Part shown: positions 1 through 9,830 of the stretch, one piece after another
Position numbering within the stretch: position 1 is the stretch's first letter
Layout of the letters: each line of letters opens with the position of its first letter
Origin: Artemia franciscana
Lineage: Eukaryota; Arthropoda; Branchiopoda; Anostraca; Artemiidae
Direction: 5' to 3'
NCBI RefSeq assembly: GCF_032884065.1
Contig: NC_088871.1
Location: 44,316,619 to 44,380,618, forward strand
Length of the DNA stretch: 64,000 nt
Made by a program: the position numbers and the translations under genes
The notes under the pieces: model-generated
The model's database searches: none
Told to the model about the DNA's origin: nothing
What the model saw: the letters and a program-made list of their open reading frames with translations, nothing else

Positions 1-46
1 AATGAAACCAATCTGAGTGAAACCAATCTGTGGAAACGGATAGTGG

Positions 47-2540
47 TTGTATGCCACCTTGCACTTCAAGAATTTTCAAAATTCACTCCTACGGAGTGAC
101 AAGGTTGTCTTATATTGCGAAGCCAAATCCACAGATGTTTACGATCCATCAAATTTAAATCATGTCAAAGAATATGAAGCCATCGCATTCTCGTACGTCC
201 ATGCCCAAAGAAACTTGATTTATACTATACAATTTGTAGAGGCATTTATGAAATTTGGTGGGGAAGATTTCATAGGCGCAGCTATGGTTGTACTTATTAA
301 AACAGAAAATAAGTGTATTTCAAGGTTGTGGAACGTAAATTATCCAATGACTCTATCACCAGATGAGGAGTTGGGCATTAAAAATAAAAAAATGTGTTGG
401 GTTTGTAAGAAGAAATTTGTTGAGGGTAGATTGAGGGTACAATTTTGTCACGGGGTAGAAACTTTCGCGGACTCTGTCATTTATGCAATTTAAATATTAG
501 ACAACCGTACTTTCTATCTGTTTATATACACTATTTCAATTATGATTTGAAATTCATTCTACCAGCACTGACACGTTAGCAGAAAGGTGAAGCTGTAGAT
601 GGGTATAAGATCATACTCAAATCATGTGAGAAGCTGCTAGGCTTAGATATTACGAAAAACAATAGATAATAGTCATACATGCTTAAATAAATTAGATTCC
701 TGTAATTTTCCCCAATTTCTTAGGTCAATTGATTCACGTACAGAAAAGCTACAATTTTAATAGTTTTTTCCCTCCTTAAATGGCACTTTCAAAAAGGTGA
801 AATGTATGATTTATTAGCTTATAAGGGCAAATACCCGTATGCACACTACAACGCCACCCCAAGGTTACGTGAAGAAATATTACCGTCCATCGAAGCGTTT
901 TATGGTTCAGCTCACGATTGTCAATGCAACACGGCCAATTATGAAATTTGACATAGGGAGGGCTTAAAAATGGGAAAGATTACAATAAAATAAACCTAGC
1001 AAGTGATGTATTGACGTTGTTAGATATTATGTGTAAGAACACGGATAAAATCTATGTGAGATTCCAGTTAGATTTGGGTTATTATTTTTTGACTCCTCAT
1101 CTGGTGATGGATTTAATTGTAAACATCAGTAACAAAGAAATAGGCGTGATTACCGACGTGGATCAGCACTTATTTGTAGAAGCATCTATAAGGGGAGGAT
1201 TTTTTTCATGAATATTGTATCCTGAAAACCGATCTGACTAGAAAATACTCATGGGAAAAGTCGAATGCAGTTTTCCTTGGTATGAATTCTCTTTATCTCT
1301 TGGCAATGTCTCACTACTCTTTGCCGTGTGGGAATTAAAAATAACTTAACAGATCTTTTGCTCCTAATTTCCCCGACATTTTCGCCGTTGAGGAGACTGG
1401 ACCGTAAGGATTGTTTTAAATTGATGGTGAAATACCTTTGGAACTTCATGACTTGGCGAAGAATTTTGTTTTGCCGTTCAAAAAAAAGACCGGCGACTGA
1501 TCTATCTTTAAGTATATATAATTTATCCTTGGTAAAGGAATAGGATTTTCACTGGGCACCTTCAAAATGAAAACTGGTTGCCGACTTTGATCCGAAACAG
1601 AATATTGTTGTATATCATAAACTTTTTCGATGAAAGGTAGCCTAGGGGTTTCAGGGTCACGAAGATTCATAGAACCTTCTACTTATGATCAAAATCCATA
1701 CATGAAAACATTGATTTACACTTTTGTCAGTAACAATCAGAAGCAAAAACGAAGGTGGAAGAAGAAAAATAAAGAATAGGAGTCTTTGTAATGTTTTAAT
1801 CAACCCGAAACAATGTGCTCGAATCATTGCCGATCCCAACTACACATCATTCACCATCATAGACTCCAGTATGGTCTTCTTACATATGAAAAAAGAAATG
1901 TCGCTTTGAATAAAATATTACTGGTGGTAGCGCAATTTTAGATATTTCCGAAAAATCATGCTGCCATTCCTTTACAATGTGTGTAAGCTTCAATCGCTGA
2001 GGGAGGAGATAGTTCAAGTGCATTATGGCAACACTGATTTAGTCCTGTTAAAAGTTAAAATTGAAAATTCATTAAAGCGTTCTGAGAATTATGAATACAA
2101 TAGCTATCGAATCAACTTTACCAATTGGGACGAGTCCATTTATCCAGAGCTAGTGAAGTGCCAAGCCGCAAATTAACTATTAATGCTAAAATCTGAGACG
2201 GGGAGTGACTTGATATACCGTGGTGGTCTTACAGGTCCAAAGGCGTTCTGCGTGCGAACACACAATGATGTTATCAAAAAACCTGCAAGGGGGTGTCAAC
2301 ACTCTATGCTAAAGAACATTTTAGTTGAGTGTTTATAGAATTTTTGTGAAAAGTAGTGTTGTTCCAAGATCGAAAGTCATGGCAATTCATTCTTTAAGAT
2401 TTAAAAACTAAACAGTTAGAGTAAAAAAACGCCATGTCAGTACTATGTACTTGAGGGTGGCGTGTGGTTACTACCCATGGGCACTACCGCATTCCAGATC
2501 GAGATGTTTCTGTACAATATAAACAACATCTTGTTCTGGA
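47..2540 (+). pseudogene. Polinton protein-primed DNA polymerase B, broken
   Basis: Pieces in changing frames line up with Polinton PolB from the exonuclease part to the C-terminus. The longest intact piece (47-493) ends in a zinc-finger-like CWVCKKKF motif followed by RVQFCHG, typical of the region just before the polymerase domain. Further on are KGKYPYA (about 820), YYFLTPHLVMD and EASIRGG (1078-1200), IPLELHDLAKNF (about 1425), FTIIDSS then HMKKE (1845-1900), and a C-terminal GHYRIPD (about 2480). The usual YADFE exonuclease motif is replaced by LYCEAKS. The enzyme would copy the element from a protein-primed end. Stops and frameshifts occur throughout; no function is expected. Confidence 0.8.
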
Positions 2541-3300
2541 AAAACTCCTTTAAACTCAGTAGTATTAGCAGGCAAAAGGGATTTTTTTAACATTATGTTC
2601 TATGTGTATGCAAGGCAGAGTTATTGTTATTATGTTTTAAATGTATTTTTAAAATTGTTTTTGCCCCTGCACCCACGGCCAAACTGGGAGGGGTTGGGAT
2701 GTGCAGCTGGCTGTCACTATTGGATGCTGCACCTTTTTTTGGGGGGGGGACTTTTCTAAGTGTAAATTTTAGAAATAATTAAATGTAAAATATCTCTGAA
2801 TCTCTATTTGGCGTATAGAAGCTTGATGTTTTGGGGGCATTTTCCTTAATCTTGGAAGAAGAAGAACGCAAAGTTTTCAAAGAGGATTGAAAACGGAATT
2901 TTGTTAATAATTGGGAGCATTAAGCTCAAAGTATCCTCCTTAATTTAAAGATATTCAGTTTTCAAATTATTTTATACATTATTTTTAACTCCCAAGCGCT
3001 TATTTCATGCAAATACGTTGTTTTATAAATGTTTCTTTATATTGTTCTATTTTTTGTTTTGATTAAAAATGTTGTATGTTAATTATAATAATAAAAAATG
3101 TATTTTTTAAAACTGTGATTTTTTATTAAAAGTGCGTGCATTTATTGTAAAATAGAAGAAAACATGTAATGTTCTAAATTATTGTTGTTGTTGTTGCTCT
3201 TGAACATCGTAGTAGGACTGATAGAGACAGTATTATTATTTATACATTAGACAACTAAAATTTACAGTTAGTTGCATTCTATCTGTTTAAGACAGCAATA
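2541..3300. other. AT-rich spacer without a recognisable gene
   Basis: Between the polymerase and ATPase remnants I see no coding similarity. It holds a G run (about 2742-2750), long A/T runs and a short TTG repeat (3182-3197). Confidence 0.6.
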
Positions 3301-3319
3301 TGATCAACATTTGTAACGC

Positions 3320-3855
3320 AAATGATTCAAAATCTTAATCAAAGTTTTTTAGAAAACCCGAAAAAACAAACTATTGCCACAGTGTTTGGCAAGAGTCCTA
3401 TGACAAAATAAAGACTATCGTACCAGATATAAAGTTCATACTGGGACTTAACGTGTTTCATATTGTTGAACCAAACTCGTGGTTGATTATTGATGATCCA
3501 GCTGAATCCATTGAAGAATGGTCTCAGGTGATGTTACAGCAATTCACAGTCTGAACTATTCTTGAAAAATTGTCCGTAACTGTTGTTTTCTACAAACTCT
3601 TTTATCAGAACAAATGCACCAGAACACTTGCTTAGAATTGTACTTACTAGTTCATCTATAGGGTTGTTCGTGATTCAAGCTCTCATATAAATTTAAACAA
3701 AAAAATTTATCCAGAAGAACAGAAATTTTCAATCTTGACAAACAATCAAGCTACATATAAACCCTATAGTTACATTCTATTGGATCTGAAGGAAAACACA
3801 CCCGAAGAGTTATGTGTAATCACGGATAGTTTGACATATCTACATAAAAACTATA
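3320..3855 (+). pseudogene. Polinton packaging ATPase (C-terminal part), broken
   Basis: The translation across several frames shows IKFILGLNVFHIVEPNSW followed by LIIDD, the Walker B strand of Polinton ATPases. Next come a degraded FYQNKCTRTLA and a YPEEQKF segment, then YKPYSYILLDLK with NTPEEL, a characteristic C-terminal block of this family. The Walker A (GxxxxGK) part is not visible upstream and seems lost or too diverged. Family members power genome packaging in related viruses. At least three in-frame stops and a frameshift break it. The fit to the position between PolB and integrase strengthens the call. Confidence 0.75.
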
Positions 3856-3894
3856 AGAATAGCATATAAAGAATAGCATAAAACTTCATTTGCT

Positions 3895-4795
3895 GCCATT
3901 ATGACATTGGAAAAACTACACGAAAACAGACATTTGTTGTCCGTCATAGGTAGTTCAAAACTGCAAAATAGGAAGGCTATACTCGAATAGGGCATTGTTA
4001 GTGAATTTATGAATTTTCTACTTGAGCCTTTTTTCAATTAAATTGAAGACGAAGTTCAACTGCCAGAAGTAGTTAAGCAGCGGACAACGCAACATCATTC
4101 ACTTGTACGTCACCTGTAGGTACTCCACTGTTACTGCCAATAATCGCAGGATTTCACCAAAAGACACCTTTAAAGATAATATTTTTTTTATTAGCAATGA
4201 GACAATTGCTGACGATATAAAAATTAATTTTGTTAAAAATGTCCTCCGACATGTCGATAAACAGAAACCCTGCTGTGAAAGACTGTTCAGAGTAAATGTC
4301 ATTGACCATCCTCAAAATTCACCGTCAATACACCACCGCCATCATCACAATTAAAGCAGGAAGATCATTTATCTAAAGGGTTATCGAGTGCTTTAGACCT
4401 AGGTCTTCATTCGTATCATGAGCGAAGTAAAAGACTCTTGACCTATCTCGCTGAAAATGAACATGTAAAGATTGATGCCAAAATAGTAATGTTATAATCC
4501 ATGGCAAGAGTTACAAGTTAATTGATTTGGTATCAAATTTGATTGAAAATCGAAATGATTTCAAAAAGATTTGAAAAATTTGATAGTCATTTGTATAAAT
4601 TTTTTTAGTCGTCCAATTTCTCAAAAGGTCAAAAAGTGTTATTGTGAATAGGTACACTTTAAATCGATTATGGGAATACGGAGGAATTTCAAAAGGCTGT
4701 TTTAAAATCATTTTTGGAAAATACTAGCACACAAAGTGGGGTTGATGATTTAAAAGGTATTAAACAAAGGCTTCTAAATATCAACTTATTACCTA
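3895..4795 (+). pseudogene. Small Polinton structural-type protein, broken
   Basis: Translation gives LEKLHENRHLLSVI and LQNRKAILE near 3905-3990, the usual N-terminal block of a small basic Polinton protein of unknown biochemical role. After a poorly conserved, proline- and histidine-rich middle come KRLLTYLAENEHVKID (about 4425-4475) and IIHGKSYKLIDLVSNL (about 4495-4545), in a shifted frame, then VDDLKGIKQRLLN (about 4742). Two stops and at least two frameshifts are present. The assignment to the same gene from end to end is inferred from the order of blocks. Confidence 0.5.
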
Positions 4796-5115
4796 ATATT
4801 ATTAGTATTAATACTATTATATACTATTGTATTATATACTATTATATACTATATTATATAATACCTAATAGTATCATAACAAAAGGGCACGGGCACTTCC
4901 CACCCTTTTTACGTTCAAAATATTTCAAATTTTGAAACGTTTCTATTAAAATATTGGCAAAGTGGGAAGTCAAAGTTTGCATACCATATTTTTTCAAGTC
5001 ACTGAGCTTCAGAGACTACTAGCAAGGTAGTATATACAAAATGAACCAAATTACGCTCCACATTAAAATTATAGTGTTGGATGTAACCATTCTCAAAAAC
5101 CTAAGGCCTTTTCCC
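4796..5115. other. AT-rich spacer
   Basis: It starts with a run of simple TAATA/TATTA motifs (about 4796-4868). I see no gene in it. Confidence 0.5.
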
Positions 5116-5119
5116 CCTG

Positions 5120-5935
5120 CTTATAATGCAAGGAGATCCTTTAGCTCTGGATGAGATTTAAAGGCATCACAATACACCCTACAAATATATTCTACCTGCA
5201 ATCAGTGTCTTTAGTCGATATGCATATGCTATTTCATTGAGGACAAAAAGAGGTGTTGAAATTGCTAAAGTGACAGAAAGTGTTCTTGATCAAAGTTGTT
5301 ATAGGAAAATTCAAACGGATCGAGGTAGCAAATTTGTCAATCCACATGTAGAGATGGAATTGTTAAGGTATAAAACAGTGCTCTATCATTGTCATAGTCG
5401 TATAAAGGCTGCATTTGCCGAACGATTGATAAAAACTATTGGACTTTCAACTTCACGATATTCCGCATTGAAAAAAAATGCATTTTTTATTCAATATTCA
5501 AAAAAAATCATGCAAATTTATATTCAAATTCCCTATCGATTTTCGTCCAACGTTAAACCTCAGGAAATTCATCGAGGAGATTATGAAATGCTTGACATTT
5601 TTTTATACAATATTCAAGTGAAAAGGTTGCGACGAAAAAATCCAATGCTGATGATATTTCGAATTAATAGAACCGCTAACATTCTTGAAAAGAGAAATTA
5701 CTTATGGTCCACTGAACCTATAGCACAATATCTACACGACATAAAATATGAAGAAATTTTCAGTATTTTTCACGACTTTGAACTTCAAAAGTAAAAAATA
5801 TCAAAATCTATGAAATTGAGGAGAAATTAAAGAGTCAAACTCGCGAGGGTAAGAGGCAGTTACTTGTTCGCTGGCTAGGATACCACTCTGATTTCTATTC
5901 TTGGATTACCGCTGAAGACGCTCACAATGGCTAAT
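5120..5935 (+). pseudogene. Polinton integrase with C-terminal chromodomain, broken
   Basis: A retroviral-type DDE integrase core is readable: VFSRYAYAISLRTKRG (about 5205-5255), the second catalytic Asp in KIQTDRGSKFV (about 5308-5340) and the catalytic Glu in FAERLIKTI (about 5412-5440). The first catalytic Asp, expected just before VFSRY, is Ser, so the core is dead. The open part is 5237-5794 (186 codons). After a stop and frameshift a chromodomain follows, with KRQLLVRWLGYHSDF and SWITAEDA (about 5848-5925). In Polintons the chromodomain is thought to guide insertion to chromatin. A stop also lies upstream of the open part, near 5154. Confidence 0.88.
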
Positions 5936-6727
5936 GATTTTTATGTGACATTCATGTCCAGTGTCTCTAAGCCCCTTTATGATGATCGGAATAAAACAAT
6001 TCATTTTTGGAGAGAAATCTCCCCGCCTTCGAATTCAAGGGAAGGTATGAAGGTGCTCTTGTTGATTGTATTCTTAAAAATACACATGATATCCTTAGAA
6101 GGGATTGTGCTTATGATATAAACCTAAGGCCATTTGATATCTCTGATGACAGTTTGTTGGCAAATTTTGACTCTTTTGATTACCCTTTTGCAATCATACC
6201 CTACGAGGAATAAAAAATGTGCATGAGCTTTTTGGAGCTATCAACAAAAAATTTACGAGTCGAAAAGTGGGTGGCTTCACATTCAAATATCTAACAGAAT
6301 AGACAAAAATTAATTTACCGATCCATTTGAGAATGAAAGAAGTTTCCTCAATAAAGATTTACGTGAGGTTCTTGTTGTAAAAGATCGTATTATTACAGAA
6401 AATATTTCAGTGGCAAGGATCATGTTATCTAAGCACACTATGCACCCGGCTTTCCATCTGACAAATGTTTATTTCTTTACAAATTTTGTCGTGACATCGA
6501 GAGGCAGTAATACCAATTCCTCCTTCTACGTGTTTTCGAACGAAAAAATCAGTCACCAACACCATTACGACTATAATATAAAGCACATTCAATACATCCC
6601 AGTCAGCACTTCGTATTTGAAGCTCTGTCCGTTAATATTAAGAAGTCAATTGAGCGATCCTCTAGCAATAATTACAGGTTTGGCTCTGATTACATGTCAT
6701 TGTCGACCCATTCAATGGGATGGCTAA
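5927..6727 (+). pseudogene. Polinton putative structural protein, broken
   Basis: The first frame starts MANDFYVTFMSSVSK, like the start of a Polinton protein that I recall beginning with F-Y-V-T-L-x-S-x-x-S and continuing into a TxL..P.L..G motif. After a frameshift near 6045 the next frame runs to 6213 (DILRRDCAYDINLRPF, FDYPFAIIPYEE). The last piece (6410-6727) contains FHLTNVYFFTNFV, IQYIPVSTSYLKLC and a final HCRPI, resembling the family's C-terminal LHFRP. It lies directly after the integrase, as in related elements. A capsid-related role is an inference. Confidence 0.5.
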
Positions 6728-6734
6728 TAGAACA

Positions 6735-6885
6735 ATACTTTTGTTTGTCCTGATATTGCTTGCTTTGTTGCTACTCTTTCACCAAGACAATTGGGTCATG
6801 GATTAAATTATTAAAGGGGTCGTACGTCAATGCCCAGCTCTGGTTTCGGCATTTGGCTTATTTACGTCTTAGAGTAAAAAATTTT
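6735..6885 (+). pseudogene. Remnant of small Polinton protein with RQLGHGL motif
   Basis: A short stretch reads ATLSPRQLGHGL near 6772-6806, then a frameshift into KGSYVNAQLWF. Glycine-rich RQxGHG sequences occur at the start of a minor structural protein in Polintons. Too short for certainty. Confidence 0.3.
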
Positions 6886-7073
6886 ATTTGAAATCATTTT
6901 ATAAAATTTAGGTGTTTCAATTTGCTTATTTGAAGCAATGTCACGAACAGCAATCACATATTAAGAATAGCTTTCTGTAACAGCCAAATAAAAATCAATA
7001 GGTTTATAATCATAGTATCCAGTGTCTTCACAGTGATTCCAAAGGAACCGGACTCTTTTATTATTCCAGCAAT

Positions 7074-7416
7074 TTAAGGGTAGACCAGGTTCTTACATCC
7101 AAAACAATTTAAAATTACGACGATACCAGTGTATGAAATCACATTTAGAATTTTTAACCATCCTACCAGGGTAAATATTTTCCCATTGATTAGATTTATC
7201 ATAGCGACAATTGGAGCAAAGGAATCCTCTAGTTTGAGAGTCACAAATCTCTTCAAGAGATGCATTACAATATCTAATTTGTGTTGCATATCCTCTATGC
7301 AATTTACACGAATTGTATAATCTACACTTTTCATCATACTCATCAAGAGTTGTACAATTCTCACAGGATGACCAGCTGACCAAAGTGTACATGTATAGCG
7401 GACATTTATAGAACAT
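7074..7416 (-). CDS. Unidentified cysteine-rich ORF
   Basis: An open frame of 107 residues on the - strand (7416 to 7093) carries ten Cys, including C-x2-C pairs (CENC, CSNC). The other - frame is also open over most of the same span (7364-7074), so openness alone is weak evidence. I do not recognise the family. It begins just past the end of the Polinton remnant, on the opposite strand, so it could be an element-encoded protein, an exon of an unknown gene, or chance. Confidence 0.25.
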
Positions 7417-7491
7417 TATTCAATGTTTACACTATCACCGCCAAAATGAAACTGACTTACGAATAATAAAGAGAGTGTTCTTTTCTAGTTG

Positions 7492-7508
7492 TAGAGAGAG
7501 AGAGAGAG
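7492..7508. repeat. (GA)n microsatellite
   Basis: Eight GA dinucleotides in a row, followed by GGAATAG. Confidence 0.8.
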
Positions 7509-7964
7509 GAATAGTCAAGTGACGTCAAAAAACCTGTTTTTACAAGATTTTTCGACTTAGTTAGTTAGTTAGTGGTTAAAAGCAAAACCACAACGTCATT
7601 TTGTTTTATTTCAATTAATATGTCAAAAAAATGAGTAGATGCATCTGGACCACGACGTAAAAGTTTTACACAATAGTTCCAGGTTAGAGATTCATTTACA
7701 ATTATACGTTAAACACTGTTTGAGAAAATATTTTTCTTTGAAGAGATAACTCATGAAAATCAGGATCTAGAATCAAACGTTTTTCCGAAATCACAAGATT
7801 CTGTAGGATTTTTTGGTCCTCAAGTCCAATCATTTTGAAATCCTAACAATCTCACAGCTGACTACAGACTAACTAAGATTCCTTCTACTCGAGGAATATT
7901 CCTAGAGGAACGGTAGCATACTAAAAATCTGTAACAGGAAAAACATTTTTGGTTTATAAACATT

Positions 7965-8310
7965 TTTATTACATAACTACAAGAATATGTTACTCATTTT
8001 TCACATACTAATTCAACTTATGGTCTTCAATATATTTCATTATTGTATTTAAAGCAGCTTGAAGTCTATGTGTATGCACTATATTAAGTTTTGCTGCAAA
8101 AAGAGCTGCTCCTCCAATTTGACTTTGCTCAGTGTAATCACATATCTTGCATACATTTCATCCCATTCAAGGTTTAGTCGAGATTCTCTTGTAATTTCTA
8201 CTGCTACGTTGGGTACTCTTGTCTTTGTACCATCACTGCTGCCAGTTCCACTATCAACTTCTACTAGTGCAAAACAAACCACTCCTTTTTGTTAGTATGT
8301 CTTATCAAAT
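7965..8310 (-). pseudogene. Candidate 3' end of an unknown - strand gene or retrocopy
   Basis: On the - strand, one frame reads VPNVAVEITRESRLNLEWDE (about 8203-8144). An overlapping frame further on reads IGGAALFAAKLNIVHTHRLQ and ALNTIMKYIEDHKLN before a stop near 8012. A poly(A) signal AATAAA (- strand, 7970-7965) follows at a plausible distance. The two frames look like one protein split by a frameshift, ending in a 3' UTR. I do not recognise it. It may be the last exon of a gene, or a decayed cDNA copy. Confidence 0.3.
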
Positions 8311-9600
8311 AAAAGCTTGATGATAAAGAGTAAATTCAAACTGTTGTCTCTCTGAATTCTTCTTTCTTACTAATATGAAATACTTTGAAAATCCAGCCTT
8401 ATATTGGATCTGATTGCTACGGTTGGTTGCTAGGGTCTCATGGCTGTATACAAATAAGATTCTCATTGAAGTATTCAAATAAGTTGTATCTTCTGTAATT
8501 TAGACAATCTGGCTGCTAGGGGATGTCCAATGACTGGATATGGTTGCAAGGTAAACCGGCTATTCAAATTTTGTGCTAGGTCAGTTATTCTACTGATGTT
8601 TAGGATATATTCTTTAGAGCCTTGGGTGTAAGTTCTGGAGTCTAATCAACCTTTAGAGCCCAAATAATGGTGTAAGCTCCGAAGTTATTAATGGTATACT
8701 ACTTACATGAGTAATTCTTTTAGAATTTTGAAAGAACTTTAAGACTTTGACGTTAGGAGCGAGGGTCGAGGAAGGAGCAGCACCCTTTGTAAGTGGAATA
8801 GTTGCTGTTTGTTATCAGTTTTAATGTTAATATTTATTTTCAGCTGAAAAAACTTCTGTTTTTACTGAATATTTCCAAGAACGAATCTGACACCGCACAG
8901 CATCATGACCTTTGAAATAGAGAAGTTCAATATAAAAAGTTGCACATAATTCTAAATCAGTTGGGTATTTATGAATATTCACTCGGTAGCTGAATTTTCA
9001 CATCAACATGGTTTGTGGCATGAAATGTTATTTAGTTGTTGTTTAACCTCCTTTGCTATTTATAAAGGGCACTAGAACTTTCCAATTTCGTTTGAATTGG
9101 ATTCTTGAATTGGACTCTTCTCGATGTTCATTGGCCCTTGGATTGTTGCAATCTTACTAAGAAAAAAAAACAAAAAAAAAACAACAGATAAACTCGTATC
9201 AGTGACCATTTTTCTCGGGTACTCATTCAAAATTTCACGTTTTTGCTCGTTACCACACTCTTCTGTGGCATTTCCGAGTAAAACACAAAAACGCCACACA
9301 TCATTGTATACACTACCCTTTATATTATCTCAAGCAAATTACTGTCCATTGGGAGTAAAAATCTGACAAAAAAAATTATATGACGCAAAAAATTTCAACA
9401 TAAATAAAAGCCTAGCCTATGGAAAAAATGAATCAGGCATGCCTTTCATTCCTAACGAAACAAGATATGCATCTTCAATCCCTTATGATAATAATATATC
9501 GAGAAAGATACTAGAGTAATTTACCATTTCCTATAATATTAATACATTAAATCGGTATTGATTCGTTACATCAAGTACTCCAAGAGTCGACTTTCGGAAA
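8311..9600. other. Intergenic stretch with a diverged repeat fragment
   Basis: No gene is visible. Near 9064-9180 the text AAAGGGCACTAGAACTTTCC and what follows resembles 28910-29010 inside the palindromic family described below, so it is an old fragment of it. The stretch just before 9707 would hold the Gbeta5 promoter, but I see no clear TATA box or initiator. Confidence 0.45.
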
Positions 9601-9630
9601 GCGCTTCTCCTTGCCAGATAGAAAGGATCG

Positions 9631-9729
9631 ATGGCAAACAGATTCTGCGCTTGTGCTCCAAAAAAGAGATCTTCTCTTATGTATTTTGTGCTAGTGACAA
9701 ATAAGCATGGCCGAAATCGACGTCGCTAA
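9631..9729 (+). CDS. Upstream ORF overlapping the Gbeta5 start
   Basis: An ATG at 9631 opens a 32-codon frame that stops at 9727-9729, overlapping the Gbeta5 start codon out of frame by 23 bases. If the transcript begins upstream of 9631, ribosomes using this ATG would miss the main start, so it could lower Gbeta5 translation. A transcript start between 9631 and 9707 would remove it. The transcription start is unknown, so this is only a candidate. Confidence 0.35.
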   Translation: MANRFCACAPKKRSSLMYFVLVTNKHGRNRRR

Positions 9730-9830
9730 ATCTAGTGATATTAAAGTGAACTACGAAGCGTTGCTAAAAGAAGTTGAAGTCCTCAGAAAAAAATTGGATG
9801 ATGAACGACAGAAACTAAATGATGTGCCAC
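9707..9830 (+). CDS. GNB5: Gbeta5 exon 1 (N-terminal coiled coil)
   Basis: It encodes residues 1-41 plus one base. Ends at CCAC before the donor GTGAGT. The heptad-like Leu/Val pattern forms the helix that contacts the G-gamma-like partner domain. Confidence 0.95.

Larger units (their letters stand above)
1..6890 (+). mobile_element. Decayed Polinton/Maverick element (right and left ends not seen)
   Basis: A run of broken reading frames on one strand matches, in order, the protein set of Polinton (Maverick) DNA transposons: protein-primed family B DNA polymerase, FtsK/HerA-type packaging ATPase, a small structural protein, retroviral-type integrase with a chromodomain, then two further proteins that I associate with the capsid end. 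Every frame has stops or frameshifts, so the copy is dead. I see no terminal inverted repeats or target duplications; the left end may lie outside the window. The major capsid and the cysteine protease genes were not recognised. Family assignment is from recalled motifs, not from a search. Confidence 0.8.
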
